Below, piece after piece: positions 7,521-15,795 of a DNA stretch of 64,000 nucleotides. Origin of the DNA: Proluteimonas flavola (GTDB lineage Bacteria > Pseudomonadota > Gammaproteobacteria > Xanthomonadales > Xanthomonadaceae); NCBI RefSeq assembly GCF_021191705.1, contig NZ_JAIWPU010000005.1:248001-312000 (forward strand), written 5' to 3'. Numbering within the stretch: position 1 is the stretch's first letter; each line of letters starts with the position of its first letter. Made by a program: the position numbers and the translations under genes. Below the pieces are notes generated by a model that was given only the letters and a program-made list of their open reading frames with translations, had not been told where the DNA came from and ran no database searches.

Positions 7521-9286
7521 CACGCGGCCGCCTTTTGCTCTGCTGCGTTCGACAGCAGCAGTGCCAGCGCAGCGCAGATCAGCGGGAAGTCCGACTCGCG
7601 ATAGAGCTTCGCCGCGCGCTCCGTGCCGACCGACGGGAACCCGAGCTGCGCCAAGCCGTCGGCGGTGATCGCCAGCGGGGCGATGCGGGCGTTGATGTCG
7701 CCCAGCTTGATCCGCGCGTCTGACTTCACCGCGGCGGCGATGCGCTCACCCAAGCTCGGCACGCCGGCATCGCCAGTCGGCGCAGCGGGAGCAGTGCCAC
7801 GCTCCGCAGTGTCGGCAGCGATCGGGGCAGGTGCAGCCGCGGGTTCGGCGTTTCCCACGCTCTCCGATTGCGCGGCGCGCTCGCGTTCGACGCGTTCGGC
7901 CTCGGCCTGCTGCTCGCGCTGCAGCCGCGCCGCTTCCTCCTGCCGGATCTGCTCTCGCTGCTGCTCCAGGCGCTCGGCCTCGACGCGCTGGGCCTCGGCG
8001 ACGCGCGCGGCGACCAGGTTGCGCAGATCGTCCGGCGCCTTGCTGGCGCACAGCGCGACGCGATCGGCGAACAGGTGGGCGTGCTCCGCGTGCTCGGCCA
8101 GGATCGCCACGTTCGCGCGCACGCGGTCCGCCTGCTGGCTGGCGGCGATCTTCGCGTTCGCGACTGCCGCACCGACCGCATCCTGCATTCTGCTGAGCGA
8201 CTTCTTGCCCTTGATGGCTGCGGCGAGGTCGAGGTGCAGGGACTGCGGCGGCTGGATCAGGTGCTCATCCAGCGAGGCATTGATGCCGTCGAAGTGCTCG
8301 CGCACCGCCTTGGCGCCGTTGGCGACGATCGCTTCCTTGCGGGCCTGCTCCTCGACCTTCACGACCTTGTCCAACGCCAGGCGCGCGGCACAGATGGTCT
8401 GCGCCACGGAGTCGACCATGCGGAACGCTGCGTCGATATCGGTCATCTCGGCCTGAGCCGCTTCCTTGCCGGCCTTCAGGCGTGCTTCCGCCTCCTCGCA
8501 GGCCTTGACCGCGCTCTTGGCAACGGCGAAGTCATGGTCGGTCCGGAGGTCTTCCGGTTTCGGAAGTCGGGCGATGAACTCGTCAGCGCCAGCCTTGAAC
8601 ACGTCCAGGTTGGACGCAATGATCCGACCCTCTACACGAAGCGAGAGGGCGCCGAATCCCGCGATCGGTGCGGCCACCGGCACGGCTTTGGAGGCCTCAG
8701 GTTCGTACGCGGCGACGTCTGCCTCGAACTGCGTCCAGCCAGCGACGATGCGCTCGCGCAGATCGAGATCGGCGTAGTACCAGCAGTGCCGCTGCTCGAC
8801 CAGCGTGTCGCCGTCCCACTTCGACGCCATGAACAGCACCGACTCAGCGCCGGACACCATGCACTGGTGCTCCATCTGGACGCGGTAGTGCTCGGGCAGG
8901 TCGGCACCCTTGCACCCATCGACCATGGCCGCGCGCAGCACGTCGTTGAGCGACTTGTGCTCGAACGCGGCATCGGCCATCAGGGTCAGGCCGTCGAAGC
9001 TGGCCGAGTATTTGCCCTCGGTGCCGACGCACGGGAACAGATCCTCGCCGACGATCCCCTCCGCCAGCGGCCTGGCCAGCGCCTCATAGCGGTGACCGTC
9101 ATCAAAGCGGCGCTTGGTTGCTTCGTCGATCTCGGCGCTGACGCCGGTGGCGGTCTCGCGCAACAGCTCGCTGCGCGCCTTGTACGGCGAGATTCCCAGC
9201 ATCGCCGGCGCATCGCTCGCATTGAGGTGCGCGGCGCGGTGCAAGTGCCATTCGGGGCTGCCCTGTTGCAGGTCTACCAGCTTCAT
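7520..9286 (-). CDS. YqaJ-family (lambda exonuclease-like) recombination exonuclease
   Basis: A 588-residue protein whose first about 220 residues match the YqaJ/lambda-exo fold: QGSPEWHLHR at the start, NASDAPAMLG, GHRYEALAR, SASFDGL, an FEHKS active-site strand and QMEHQCMV. These supply the Asp, Glu and Lys of a PD-(D/E)xK nuclease. The remaining two thirds is coiled coil with a long Arg/Glu/Gln-rich segment and an Ala/Pro linker, making it longer than usual exonucleases. It probably resects double-stranded ends together with the annealing protein encoded nearby. Confidence 0.85.
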   Translation of the reverse strand: MKLVDLQQGSPEWHLHRAAHLNASDAPAMLGISPYKARSELLRETATGVSAEIDEATKRRFDDGHRYEALARPLAEGIVGEDLFPCVGTEGKYSASFDGLTLMADAAFEHKSLNDVLRAAMVDGCKGADLPEHYRVQMEHQCMVSGAESVLFMASKWDGDTLVEQRHCWYYADLDLRERIVAGWTQFEADVAAYEPEASKAVPVAAPIAGFGALSLRVEGRIIASNLDVFKAGADEFIARLPKPEDLRTDHDFAVAKSAVKACEEAEARLKAGKEAAQAEMTDIDAAFRMVDSVAQTICAARLALDKVVKVEEQARKEAIVANGAKAVREHFDGINASLDEHLIQPPQSLHLDLAAAIKGKKSLSRMQDAVGAAVANAKIAASQQADRVRANVAILAEHAEHAHLFADRVALCASKAPDDLRNLVAARVAEAQRVEAERLEQQREQIRQEEAARLQREQQAEAERVERERAAQSESVGNAEPAAAPAPIAADTAERGTAPAAPTGDAGVPSLGERIAAAVKSDARIKLGDINARIAPLAITADGLAQLGFPSVGTERAAKLYRESDFPLICAALALLLSNAAEQKAAA

Positions 9287-9702
9287 CAGTAGTTCTCCTT
9301 CGGAGCGACGATGTCGACCTTCACGTTCCAGCTGGTCGCAAGGCTCTTGATCAGACCGTCGACCAGCGCCTGCGCGATCGCGGAATGCTTCTTCTTGAGC
9401 TGGGCTTCGATCGCAGTTTTGATCTGGGGGCGCATGCCCTCGGCCATCTCATTGATGACATCGCGTGTGATCTGCTGGATGCGGTTCTGAGCGACTGCCT
9501 CGACGAGCTGGAACTTGTTCTCGTAGTCGGAGTTGCTGCGGACGCCATCGGCTCGAACCTTCGCCTGCATGGCCTGGTGCACCGCCATCTCGACCAGCTT
9601 CGTACCGTCTCCCAGGGCCGCGGTGATCGCGGTGCTGACGGCCTGCTTGATGTACGGCTCAAGCACGCTGTTTGGAATCGGGAATGCCATGTTCTCGCTC
9701 AT
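9286..9702 (-). CDS. Hypothetical protein between exonuclease and annealing-protein genes
   Basis: A 138-residue, mostly helical protein starting MSENMAFPIPNSVLE and ending with a short beta segment VKVDIVAPKENY. Both ends overlap neighbours by 4-5 nt. Its place inside the recombination pair suggests an accessory role, but no motif shows what it does. Confidence 0.65.
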   Translation of the reverse strand: MSENMAFPIPNSVLEPYIKQAVSTAITAALGDGTKLVEMAVHQAMQAKVRADGVRSNSDYENKFQLVEAVAQNRIQQITRDVINEMAEGMRPQIKTAIEAQLKKKHSAIAQALVDGLIKSLATSWNVKVDIVAPKENY

Positions 9703-10673
9703 GCCGAGGCCTCCGGCTGCGCGTCCTGCTCGTCATCCGCGAAGCTCACCGGCTTGCCGAGGTTGCGGATGGATTCGACCTGAGCATCGGTCAGCGTGCC
9801 CTTCGTGCGCGCGAGCGTGATGATCTCGTCAGGCGTCTTCTTGCCCTCGCTGATCGCCTTCTCCCACGCCACGATGGCCTTGCCGAACGCCTCTTCCGTG
9901 TAGGGCTTCAGCTCCGGCTTGGCTGCGGCTGCAGCATCGGCGGGGGCGGCAAACGCATCTTCCGGCGTGGTGTCGCCGTCCTTGATCGCGGTCAGCATTC
10001 CGCGCAGCAGGACCAGGTGCTCGAGGCCGATGTCTTCGACGCCAGCGACTTCCAGCTTTGCGCATACCTGCTCAGACGAAATCCCGAATCGACGGAATCC
10101 TTCGAGGGCGTTGGCGCGGCGGTTGGCGAGCGTCTGAATGTCGCCCATGATCACCTTCCGAGCCGCACTGTAGATGTCCTCCCAGAACGCCTTCGGAACG
10201 CCCTTCAGCACGGCGTTGCGCAGCGCGATCGAACAGGCCGCGTTCGCGGTGACGCCGATCATGTCGGCCTTGAAGCGATTGCCGCGCTTGTCGACGATGC
10301 GCCGCTGCACCTCGTAGGTGATCGCGACGTTGCGCTCCAGGTCGTGGAAGACGCCCTGCGCGATGATGAAGTCGCCGCGGTCGTCGATGACGCGCGCGCC
10401 GGCGCGGTTGTTGCCCCATGCGGAGGCGACCACCTCGGCGAAGCGAGCGGACGGGCCTTCGATCGTCTTGCCGTCGCGGGGCAGGGCATAGACGCACTGC
10501 TCGGCGATGCTCTCGCTGAGCGTGACCATCTGCATGGATTCGTCGCGGAAGCGCTTCAGCGAACGGGGGAAGCGGCGTGCGGTGCTGATCTGCTGTTCGA
10601 TTTCGGAACGGCTGATCATCGCGGCCATGCCTTCCTCGGGAACCAGCTGACCCTCGCGGGTGGTGTCGTTCAT
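9699..10673 (-). CDS. Phage recombination-associated protein, candidate single-strand annealing protein
   Basis: A 324-residue protein beginning MNDTTREGQLVPEE. The ATG at 10673 has a strong AGGAGAG ribosome site 8 nt upstream, so longer readings are rejected. The core (about residues 30-200: GPSARFAEVVASAWGNN, GVFHDLERNVAITYEV) is a conserved phage family that usually sits beside YqaJ exonucleases. The annealing-protein role is inferred from that pairing, not from a motif. The C-terminus is an Ala-rich linker and a short helical domain. Confidence 0.7.
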   Translation of the reverse strand: MNDTTREGQLVPEEGMAAMISRSEIEQQISTARRFPRSLKRFRDESMQMVTLSESIAEQCVYALPRDGKTIEGPSARFAEVVASAWGNNRAGARVIDDRGDFIIAQGVFHDLERNVAITYEVQRRIVDKRGNRFKADMIGVTANAACSIALRNAVLKGVPKAFWEDIYSAARKVIMGDIQTLANRRANALEGFRRFGISSEQVCAKLEVAGVEDIGLEHLVLLRGMLTAIKDGDTTPEDAFAAPADAAAAAKPELKPYTEEAFGKAIVAWEKAISEGKKTPDEIITLARTKGTLTDAQVESIRNLGKPVSFADDEQDAQPEASA

Positions 10674-10928
10674 TCGTGCTCTCCTGCCGGCGGCGCCGGG
10701 TTGTGTGGCTTCGCGCGGGCGCAAGTCGGTCAAAGAGGGCGCCAGCCCGGTGGTTTGAATGGATCCCGGCATTGCCCGGCCGGGGCGGGTGTGGCGGCGA
10801 CAGGGGGGACGCCGCCGGGGGAGGGTGGAGAGGGCCGGTGCTGATCTCCGGCATTCCGATCTCAGACGATCCCGGGTGCTCGCGGTGCAAGCGGGGAGCG
10901 CATCAGCCTGCGCATTCCTCTCCGTAGA
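10674..10928. other. Intergenic stretch with a GC hairpin
   Basis: No convincing gene. An inverted repeat GGCGGCG/CGCCGCC lies at about 10,793-10,816 around a purine loop, without a T-run on either strand. It could slow transcription between the KTSC gene and the recombination genes. Confidence 0.3.
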
Positions 10929-11213
10929 TCAGGCTGCCTGGTCGACCGGCGCCGGCTCTTCGATCCGCGTGTACGGGTACTTCTCCGGGAACGGCTTGAT
11001 GTGCGCGCCGAAGTGCTTGCCGATCGAGTCGGCATCGCGCAGCGCGGCGAAGGTCGCGGTGTCGACGTTCTTGTAGTGGTAGACCGAGCCCGGGCCGCGG
11101 TTCTCGCGGTAGCCCTTCGTGAAGCAGATGGCGAGCGTGTTGGTCTCGGGGTCGTGGCCGATGCTGTGGATCTGCGACGAGTCAACGTCGGTCAGGGCGA
11201 TGCGCTGGGTCAT
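10929..11213 (-). CDS. KTSC-domain protein
   Basis: A 94-residue protein with the KTSC pattern: SSQIHSIGHD near residue 12, TLAICFTKG, and VYHYKNV near residue 44. KTSC domains are short beta-rich modules common in phage and bacteria and linked to RNA or nucleic-acid handling. The ATG at 11213 is preceded by GGAG, which favours it over a longer upstream extension. Confidence 0.75.
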   Translation of the reverse strand: MTQRIALTDVDSSQIHSIGHDPETNTLAICFTKGYRENRGPGSVYHYKNVDTATFAALRDADSIGKHFGAHIKPFPEKYPYTRIEEPAPVDQAA

Positions 11214-11239
11214 GGGATGTGCTCCGTGCGGTAAGTGGA

Positions 11240-11776
11240 TCAGGCGGCGTCCGCCAGGTCCGTCTGTTCGGGGTCGGTCTGCGTGGCGCGCTTGCCGGAG
11301 CCGACCGTCAGGACAACGTCCTCGCAGATCCATGCTTCCGAGATATCGGCCAGCTCATCAGCGTCGACGCCTGCGGAAGCGGTGAACGTCAGATCGACGC
11401 TGCCGCCTTCCTTCGGCTCGGCGACGAATTTCTTCAGCTTCACGTCGACGAGTACGATCGGGCTCGCATCATCCAGCTGGCCCGCAATCTCGATCTCGCA
11501 ACCCGAGAACTCGTGCGCCAGGCGCTGCGGCTCGAGGCTCGGGAACTTGACCTCGGTCAGCACGTCGCCGATGGTCGGCAGCGATTGCTGCTCGCCCTTC
11601 GCCGGCTTGCGGAACAAGAACTTCCGCAGGTCCTTGTCGAACTGATCGAGGATGGTGTTGCTCGCGCTCAGGGTGAACTTGATGTCCACCGCGCGCTCGC
11701 GCTCGTCGCCGTGGCGCTCGACCCTCTGATTCACATTGGCGATCGTGGCCTGGGCCTTGTCCGGCTGGAATTGCAT
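11240..11776 (-). CDS. Hypothetical protein in the recombination operon
   Basis: A 178-residue protein starting MQFQPDKAQATIANVNQ. It alternates beta strands with acidic turns and ends in an Asp/Glu-rich tail (TDPEQTDLADAA). An acidic tail on a beta-rich fold is a feature of single-stranded DNA-binding proteins, but I see no diagnostic motif. It lies 26 nt upstream of the KTSC gene. Confidence 0.6.
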   Translation of the reverse strand: MQFQPDKAQATIANVNQRVERHGDERERAVDIKFTLSASNTILDQFDKDLRKFLFRKPAKGEQQSLPTIGDVLTEVKFPSLEPQRLAHEFSGCEIEIAGQLDDASPIVLVDVKLKKFVAEPKEGGSVDLTFTASAGVDADELADISEAWICEDVVLTVGSGKRATQTDPEQTDLADAA

Positions 11777-11817
11777 GGGATACCTCGTCGGTGATGCCGG
11801 CACCGCCGGCGGGGTGA

Positions 11818-12045
11818 TCAGGCGGAAATGCTTTCGGCAGACCGGCGCAGCGATTCGCGCACCTCGGACACCACGCGAGCCGCGGACTTGCCGCCGGCGT
11901 TGTAGGCGTCGCGCGCACGCTGGGCGGCACGCAGTGCGAGCTGGTCGCTGTAGCCGAGCCGGCGGGCGGCGATGTTGGTCTGCGCGAACACGCCGACAGC
12001 CTTGGCGGCGCGCGCGGTGTGCATCGGGATGACGTTCGAAGACAT
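11818..12045 (-). CDS. Small basic helical hypothetical protein
   Basis: A 75-residue protein starting MSSNVIPMHTARAAKA, Ala/Arg-rich and helical. An AGGAG ribosome site precedes the ATG at 12045. No family recognised. Confidence 0.6.
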   Translation of the reverse strand: MSSNVIPMHTARAAKAVGVFAQTNIAARRLGYSDQLALRAAQRARDAYNAGGKSAARVVSEVRESLRRSAESISA

Positions 12046-12053
12046 GACGACTC

Positions 12054-12371
12054 CTATGCGGCCTTCGGCCACGCGTGGGTTTCAGGGGACAGATCGGTGG
12101 GGAGGGGAACGTCGCTGGTGACGCGCGCGCGGATCTCGCCGTAGCGCATTGCGTGGAAGCCGGGGAGGCGCGCCCAGCGGCGGGCAAATGCCAGTTCTTC
12201 GATCGGATCCACCGGCACACAGCGGATCCAGCCATCGACGCATCCATCTGCGCCGCACTCGACGGGATAGTCGGTCTGCGGATCGCCAGACGCGCTGTCG
12301 TTGCGCATGACCTCGCCGGCGCCGTTGCAATCGCGGCAGATTCGGTGGGTCGGGGTGTTGCGCGCGGTCAT
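12054..12371 (-). CDS. Zinc-finger (DnaJ-like CxxCxG) protein
   Basis: A 105-residue protein with CRDCNGAGEV near residue 12 and CGADGCVDGW near residue 40, a pair of CxxCxG-type knuckles as in DnaJ zinc centres. Such small proteins are frequent in phage early operons. Its start overlaps the next gene's stop by 4 nt (ATGA). Confidence 0.65.
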   Translation of the reverse strand: MTARNTPTHRICRDCNGAGEVMRNDSASGDPQTDYPVECGADGCVDGWIRCVPVDPIEELAFARRWARLPGFHAMRYGEIRARVTSDVPLPTDLSPETHAWPKAA

Positions 12372-12715
12372 GCCGCACCGCCGGTGACGCGGGCGATGGC
12401 GGCATCGATTCGAGCAAGCGTGTTCGCGCTGGGGATTCCCTTGCGATCGCGTACTTCCACGACCCACTCGCGGGCGTACTGCAACGCCTCCAACAGTTCC
12501 GGCGCGGCGGCGATCAGGCGGGCATTGGCTGCGCGCTCAGCAGCTCCTACCGTCGCACCAGTCGTCGTGGGATAGGTAACCTCGCCCAGCCGGTACGTCG
12601 TCTTGCCCGCGCCCTCTACGTACTCGACATCTCTCATAATTGAGATGCTCGGCCGCATCTGGCTGGCGCCGCTCTCGTGTCCGACATGCCACGGCCCCGG
12701 CGTATGCGCGCTCAA
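12368..12715 (-). CDS. HTPGPW-family phage protein, copy A
   Basis: A 115-residue protein beginning with a TTG codon that overlaps the upstream stop (TTGA). The TTG is chosen because the conserved start SAHTPGPWHVG follows at once. The middle contains ANARLIAAAPELLEAL and the C-terminus AIARVTG. The same signatures occur in a second gene at 22,381, so the phage carries two paralogues, one in each early operon. Function is unknown. Confidence 0.7.
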   Translation of the reverse strand: MSAHTPGPWHVGHESGASQMRPSISIMRDVEYVEGAGKTTYRLGEVTYPTTTGATVGAAERAANARLIAAAPELLEALQYAREWVVEVRDRKGIPSANTLARIDAAIARVTGGAA

Positions 12716-12927
12716 AGCAACACCGCCTGGATGACCACCGCGCCGCCGATGCCCACGCTCACGAACAGCAGACGCGTCGCGATGACACCGCGGCGGCGCG
12801 AGCCGGTCCACGTGCGGACGGCATCCCCGAGGGACACAGACGCCCAGCCGCTCAGAATCAGCCACGTCGCGATGTAGAGCGCGCCTACGGCCGCGAACAG
12901 CAGGTCGAGCTTGTCGTGCGCGCTCAT
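12712..12927 (-). CDS. Small two-helix membrane protein
   Basis: A 71-residue protein with two hydrophobic helices (about residues 8-28 and 50-70) separated by a basic loop (RTWTGSRRRG), so probably an inner-membrane hairpin. Coupled to both neighbours by 4-nt overlaps. Confidence 0.65.
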   Translation of the reverse strand: MSAHDKLDLLFAAVGALYIATWLILSGWASVSLGDAVRTWTGSRRRGVIATRLLFVSVGIGGAVVIQAVLL

Positions 12928-13124
12928 GCGGCACGCTCCAGCTCGGCGCCGAGCGCCCGCGCCAGGTCTTCCCGGTTCCGCGCTTCGATCTGCAGGCGGA
13001 GCCGCTGCATCGCCATCGACGCGATCTCGCGCTCCGCCGGTGTCAGATCGAAGTCGATGCCGTCGAAGACCGGCTCGCGTGCCGACGGGTCGACACGATC
13101 GGTGACGGGCTGCCAGCGGGTCAT
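12924..13124 (-). CDS. Hypothetical helical protein
   Basis: A 66-residue protein starting MTRWQPVTDRVDPSA with an amphipathic Arg/Glu-rich C-terminal half. It overlaps both neighbours by 4 nt. No family recognised. Confidence 0.6.
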   Translation of the reverse strand: MTRWQPVTDRVDPSAREPVFDGIDFDLTPAEREIASMAMQRLRLQIEARNREDLARALGAELERAA

Positions 13125-13414
13125 GCCGCACCGCCCTTCGCGAGCGCAGCGCGCAGGCCAGCACGTTCCAGCAGCTCCACAACGCGGGCCTCGAAATCGG
13201 ACGGACGCTCTTCCAGCAGCGCCAGCGCCTCAGTGCCGAGCGCCAGCTTCCGCGCGTTCGCCACATTGCCCGCCGGGCACAACTGCCGGCTCACGCAACG
13301 GGCCACCTCGATCGTGCAATCGCCGTTCCAGACCGTCATCCCGTGCGCCACAAACTGGCCGCGGGTCGGCTCGGAGCTGGGGGTGTGCGGATCGAGCGAG
13401 ACGGCGGCGATCAT
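13121..13414 (-). CDS. Hypothetical phage protein
   Basis: A 97-residue protein starting MIAAVSLDPHTPSSEPT, with a predicted beta start and a helical C-terminus. It contains two Cys (CTIEVARCVSRQLC) without a clear metal-site pattern. Overlaps neighbours by 4 nt. No function recognised. Confidence 0.6.
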   Translation of the reverse strand: MIAAVSLDPHTPSSEPTRGQFVAHGMTVWNGDCTIEVARCVSRQLCPAGNVANARKLALGTEALALLEERPSDFEARVVELLERAGLRAALAKGGAA

Positions 13415-13686
13415 GCCGCAACCTCCGTCGGCTCGAGCAACTCGGCGCGCTGGGCGTCGTAGAAGTCAGCCGCGTGGTTCAGAGCCTCGGCGACCCGGCG
13501 AGCTTCGGCCGTGGTCATGTAGACGTTCGAGCTGAAGCATGACGCATCGACGGAGATCACGACCTGCATGCCATCCGTGTTCGGCAGGTGCACTGATCGC
13601 AGATTGAGACTGACCGGGCTGTGCTCCAGGAAGACGGAGCGGTCGGTCGTCTTCAGTTCCTTGCGGCTTGCCATCTCCGTATCCAT
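13411..13686 (-). CDS. First gene of the leftward early operon, hypothetical
   Basis: A 91-residue protein starting MDTEMASRKELK; an internal ATG at 13674 is an alternative start. It has a beta-rich middle and a helical AEARRVAEALNHAADFY end. As the first gene after the leftward promoter it holds the position of lambda N or cIII, but I see no arginine-rich antiterminator motif. Confidence 0.6.
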   Translation of the reverse strand: MDTEMASRKELKTTDRSVFLEHSPVSLNLRSVHLPNTDGMQVVISVDASCFSSNVYMTTAEARRVAEALNHAADFYDAQRAELLEPTEVAA

Positions 13687-13728
13687 GGCCCCGGCTCGTC
13701 GTGAGCTGTGTCGTGGGGCGATGGACGT

Positions 13729-13757
13729 AACTTACCCATGGGTAAGCATGCAGTCAA
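13729..13757 (-). promoter_or_regulatory. Leftward early promoter (pL-like)
   Basis: On the minus strand TTGACT (13757-13752) and TAAGTT (13734-13729) are separated by 17 nt. One operator lies in the spacer and over the -10 box; the other overlaps the -35 box. Predicted start is near 13,722, giving a leader of about 36 nt to the first gene. Confidence 0.7.
13731..13746. promoter_or_regulatory. Operator OL1
   Basis: A perfect 16-bp palindrome, CTTACCCATGGGTAAG, inside the leftward promoter spacer and -10 box. Nearly identical to the operator at 15,835. Confidence 0.75.
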
Positions 13758-13771
13758 TACCCAAAGGTAAA
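13756..13771. promoter_or_regulatory. Operator OL2
   Basis: AATACCCAAAGGTAAA, an imperfect copy of OL1, centre to centre 25 bp from it and touching the -35 box. Confidence 0.65.
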
Positions 13772-13794
13772 TTATTTTTCCGGCCGTGGGACAG

Positions 13795-13818
13795 CAAAAA
13801 CCCCGCCGGAGCGGGGTT
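13795..13818 (-). terminator. Rho-independent terminator of the immunity operon
   Basis: An 8-bp stem AACCCCGC/GCGGGGTT around a four-base loop, followed on the minus strand by a T-run. It lies 26 nt past the stop of the coiled-coil membrane gene and separates it from the leftward promoter. Confidence 0.85.
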
Positions 13819-13843
13819 CATGTGTACGGTGCTCGTGGCTCAG

Positions 13844-14302
13844 TTAGGGGCTGGGGCTGCCAGATGCCGCAGCGAACGCTCTCCATGCGCCGAGTGCGAC
13901 GCCGCCGACGGCCAAGATCGTGCCAAGCGTCCACGCGATGACCTTGTAGCCAACGCCGTACATCGAGACCTTATGCTCAGAATTCGCGAGTCGAATCTCG
14001 GCGAGCACTTTGCCCGCTTCAGCGTAGAACTCGGATGCCCGCGCCTGCGAAATCTTGGCGTCCGATTCGGACTGCGCCCGCATCGCGACAAAGTCTGTAC
14101 GCATGGCTGAAAGCTCGCCCCGGATGCTCTCTGCAACTGTGGCAACACGCGCCTCGGAAGCTTCGAGTCGTGCGTTCATCTCATGGCGGGTGACGTCTGT
14201 CATGGGCTCATCTTGGGGGCGGTCATCTTCCCGCGCAACTCTAGCCTCCCTGTACGCGAGCATGTTGATGGGGTCGTAGGGTCGTGCTCCCTGGTTACTC
14301 AT
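13844..14302 (-). CDS. Coiled-coil membrane protein, candidate exclusion or defence factor
   Basis: A 152-residue protein with an acidic N-terminus, a long heptad helix (about residues 40-108) and one C-terminal transmembrane segment near residues 122-144 (VIAWTLGTILAVGGVALGAW). It looks like a C-tail-anchored coiled coil. It is coupled by ATGA to the zinc-ribbon gene and followed by a terminator, so the two form the end of the repressor-linked operon. The position between repressor and leftward operator is that of lambda rexAB, known for phage exclusion; function here is inferred. Confidence 0.7.
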   Translation of the reverse strand: MSNQGARPYDPINMLAYREARVAREDDRPQDEPMTDVTRHEMNARLEASEARVATVAESIRGELSAMRTDFVAMRAQSESDAKISQARASEFYAEAGKVLAEIRLANSEHKVSMYGVGYKVIAWTLGTILAVGGVALGAWRAFAAASGSPSP

Positions 14303-14658
14303 TCCGTCTTCCTTCCGTCCTCAACCCAATCCCGCAGAATCGCCATCGCAAACATTCTCGCGTAGCCGCAGGAAGCGCATACGACTGCAAACAACGGGAG
14401 AGGAGGGTGCTCTGGAAGCACGACGAGTTTGCCGTCGTCGCCGACCTTCCCGCTAGGGATCATGGAGAAGCTTCCATCCCCATATCCAAAAGCAGTCAGC
14501 CAACGGTCTTCCGCGCAGACCTGGCATGCTTGTGGTCCCGCTGCTTTCCAGTTCAGAAACTCGGCTGCGTCGGCGCTAGATATCGTGGTGCCTTTGTAGG
14601 CAATCTCAGATATCCAGCCAGGGTGATCCGCCCGCATCGGCTCATGGCTATCGGTCAT
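14299..14658 (-). CDS. Zinc-ribbon protein paired with the coiled-coil membrane protein
   Basis: A 119-residue protein with two CxxC knuckles, CQVC (about residue 45) and CASCGYARMF (about residue 94), separated by a beta-rich stretch. This matches a widespread family of small phage and bacterial zinc-ribbon proteins of unknown function. The stop overlaps the start of the membrane gene by 4 nt. It is likely expressed in the lysogen because it lies downstream of the repressor gene. Confidence 0.7.
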   Translation of the reverse strand: MTDSHEPMRADHPGWISEIAYKGTTISSADAAEFLNWKAAGPQACQVCAEDRWLTAFGYGDGSFSMIPSGKVGDDGKLVVLPEHPPLPLFAVVCASCGYARMFAMAILRDWVEDGRKTE

Positions 14659-14700
14659 CCGTTCAAACCTCCCAGCTCCCTATCCAGCGAATGCGGCACG

Positions 14701-15060
14701 TCAATTGCAAACCTGCGCCCACGTCTTGTCCATTTCGCCCGCGCCCATTTGCTCCTCGAGCGCTTGTATGTCGCCGGCAGATACGAACCTCTGATACCCG
14801 CCCATCCCGCCGAACGAGTTCTTCGAGTTCACCTCTCCGCACACAACAGGTGCGCCGCTCTTCTTCGACAGATGGACGTTTCGGAATTCGGCGCTCGCGG
14901 GGTCTTTCAAATTCCGCTGAACTCGGCGCTGCATCTCGTAGGTGTAGTTCTGATCCTTACGGTCAGCTTCGCGTGCAGCTTTCATCTCTGGGTCTGAGCA
15001 ACCCGAGAGGGCAATGACGGACGTCACAACCGCAGCTAGCAACTTCCTTCCCATGCTCAT
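14701..15060 (-). CDS. Prophage lipoprotein
   Basis: A 119-residue protein with a signal peptide and lipobox LSGC (Cys about residue 21), so exported and lipidated. The mature part has a conserved LKDPASAEFRNV segment followed by a CGEVNSKNSFGG segment, a pattern seen in many gammaproteobacterial small lipoproteins. It lies between repressor and the zinc-ribbon gene, so a lysogenic-conversion or surface-exclusion role is plausible. A second ATG two codons in is possible. Confidence 0.75.
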   Translation of the reverse strand: MSMGRKLLAAVVTSVIALSGCSDPEMKAAREADRKDQNYTYEMQRRVQRNLKDPASAEFRNVHLSKKSGAPVVCGEVNSKNSFGGMGGYQRFVSAGDIQALEEQMGAGEMDKTWAQVCN

Positions 15061-15092
15061 GCCCCTGTGCCATTCCTGGCGTTGTTGAATCC

Positions 15093-15776
15093 CTAGTTGA
15101 ACCTGTCCACGCGGGCGCGCAGGTAGACCTTGCCGCCGACGATAGCCCCCCTGGGCAGGGGTAGCTCTGGATAAGCCTTGTTGTCGCTGTGAGCGTAGAT
15201 ACCAGCATCCTCGCCATGGTCCACGAGGCGCTTGATCTGCTGACCGTTGCCAAGGTTGATCAGGTACAGCCCATCGCCGTCGTATTTGGACACGCCCGTG
15301 TCGACAATCACGGAGTCGCCGGGCTGGATAACAGGAATCATCGAGTCTCCGCGCCCTGTGACCAGCACCAGGCGGCCAGGTGGCGGCAGGAACCCTACAA
15401 CGGCCCGGATGTAATCGGGCGGGAACTCGACCGCCCGGATCACTTCCGGGAAGTCCTCATTGATTCGTCCATCCCCCATATCCGCCTCCGCTGCGATCAA
15501 GTCGATGCGGAAAGAGTCTGACGAATCTGTCTCAGTCGCTGCGATGCGTGAGACGGATTCAGCAGGTTCACCCGAGACCTGGGGGAAGGCAGAAACGATC
15601 TTGTCCCAAGAACCCTCAGCTAGACGCTTACCGCCTTTCTTGCCGGCCGGATAGGCAAGGCGAGAGACATAGCTCGCGTCGATCCCCGTCTTCGCCGAGA
15701 TCTCCGACACACCGCCATGACCGATCTCGGCAATCAGCTTCAATAGCGCCATCCGTCGCCGTTCGTACTTATCCAT
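15093..15776 (-). CDS. Phage repressor, S24/LexA-type (cI-like)
   Basis: A 227-residue repressor. The N-terminal helix-turn-helix spans about residues 10-55 (VSEISAKTGIDASYVSRLAY). The C-terminal S24 domain carries the GRGDSM serine near residue 146 and a QQIKRL lysine near residue 182, the Ser-Lys dyad of LexA-like autoproteolysis. A clean Ala-Gly or Cys-Gly cleavage site is not obvious, so SOS cleavage is uncertain. It is divergent from the Cro-like gene across three operators and should hold both early promoters off in the lysogen. Confidence 0.9.
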   Translation of the reverse strand: MDKYERRRMALLKLIAEIGHGGVSEISAKTGIDASYVSRLAYPAGKKGGKRLAEGSWDKIVSAFPQVSGEPAESVSRIAATETDSSDSFRIDLIAAEADMGDGRINEDFPEVIRAVEFPPDYIRAVVGFLPPPGRLVLVTGRGDSMIPVIQPGDSVIVDTGVSKYDGDGLYLINLGNGQQIKRLVDHGEDAGIYAHSDNKAYPELPLPRGAIVGGKVYLRARVDRFN

Positions 15777-15795
15777 CGGCGAAGGATGGCAGCTT

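Noticed and set aside
7868-9292. Long reading frame on the plus strand across the exonuclease gene
   Set aside because: It is antisense to a gene with clear YqaJ motifs, is Arg/Leu-rich and unlike a folded protein, and arises from high GC at third positions.
10793-10816. Rho-independent terminator in the recombination operon
   Set aside because: A hairpin is present but there is no T-run on either strand.
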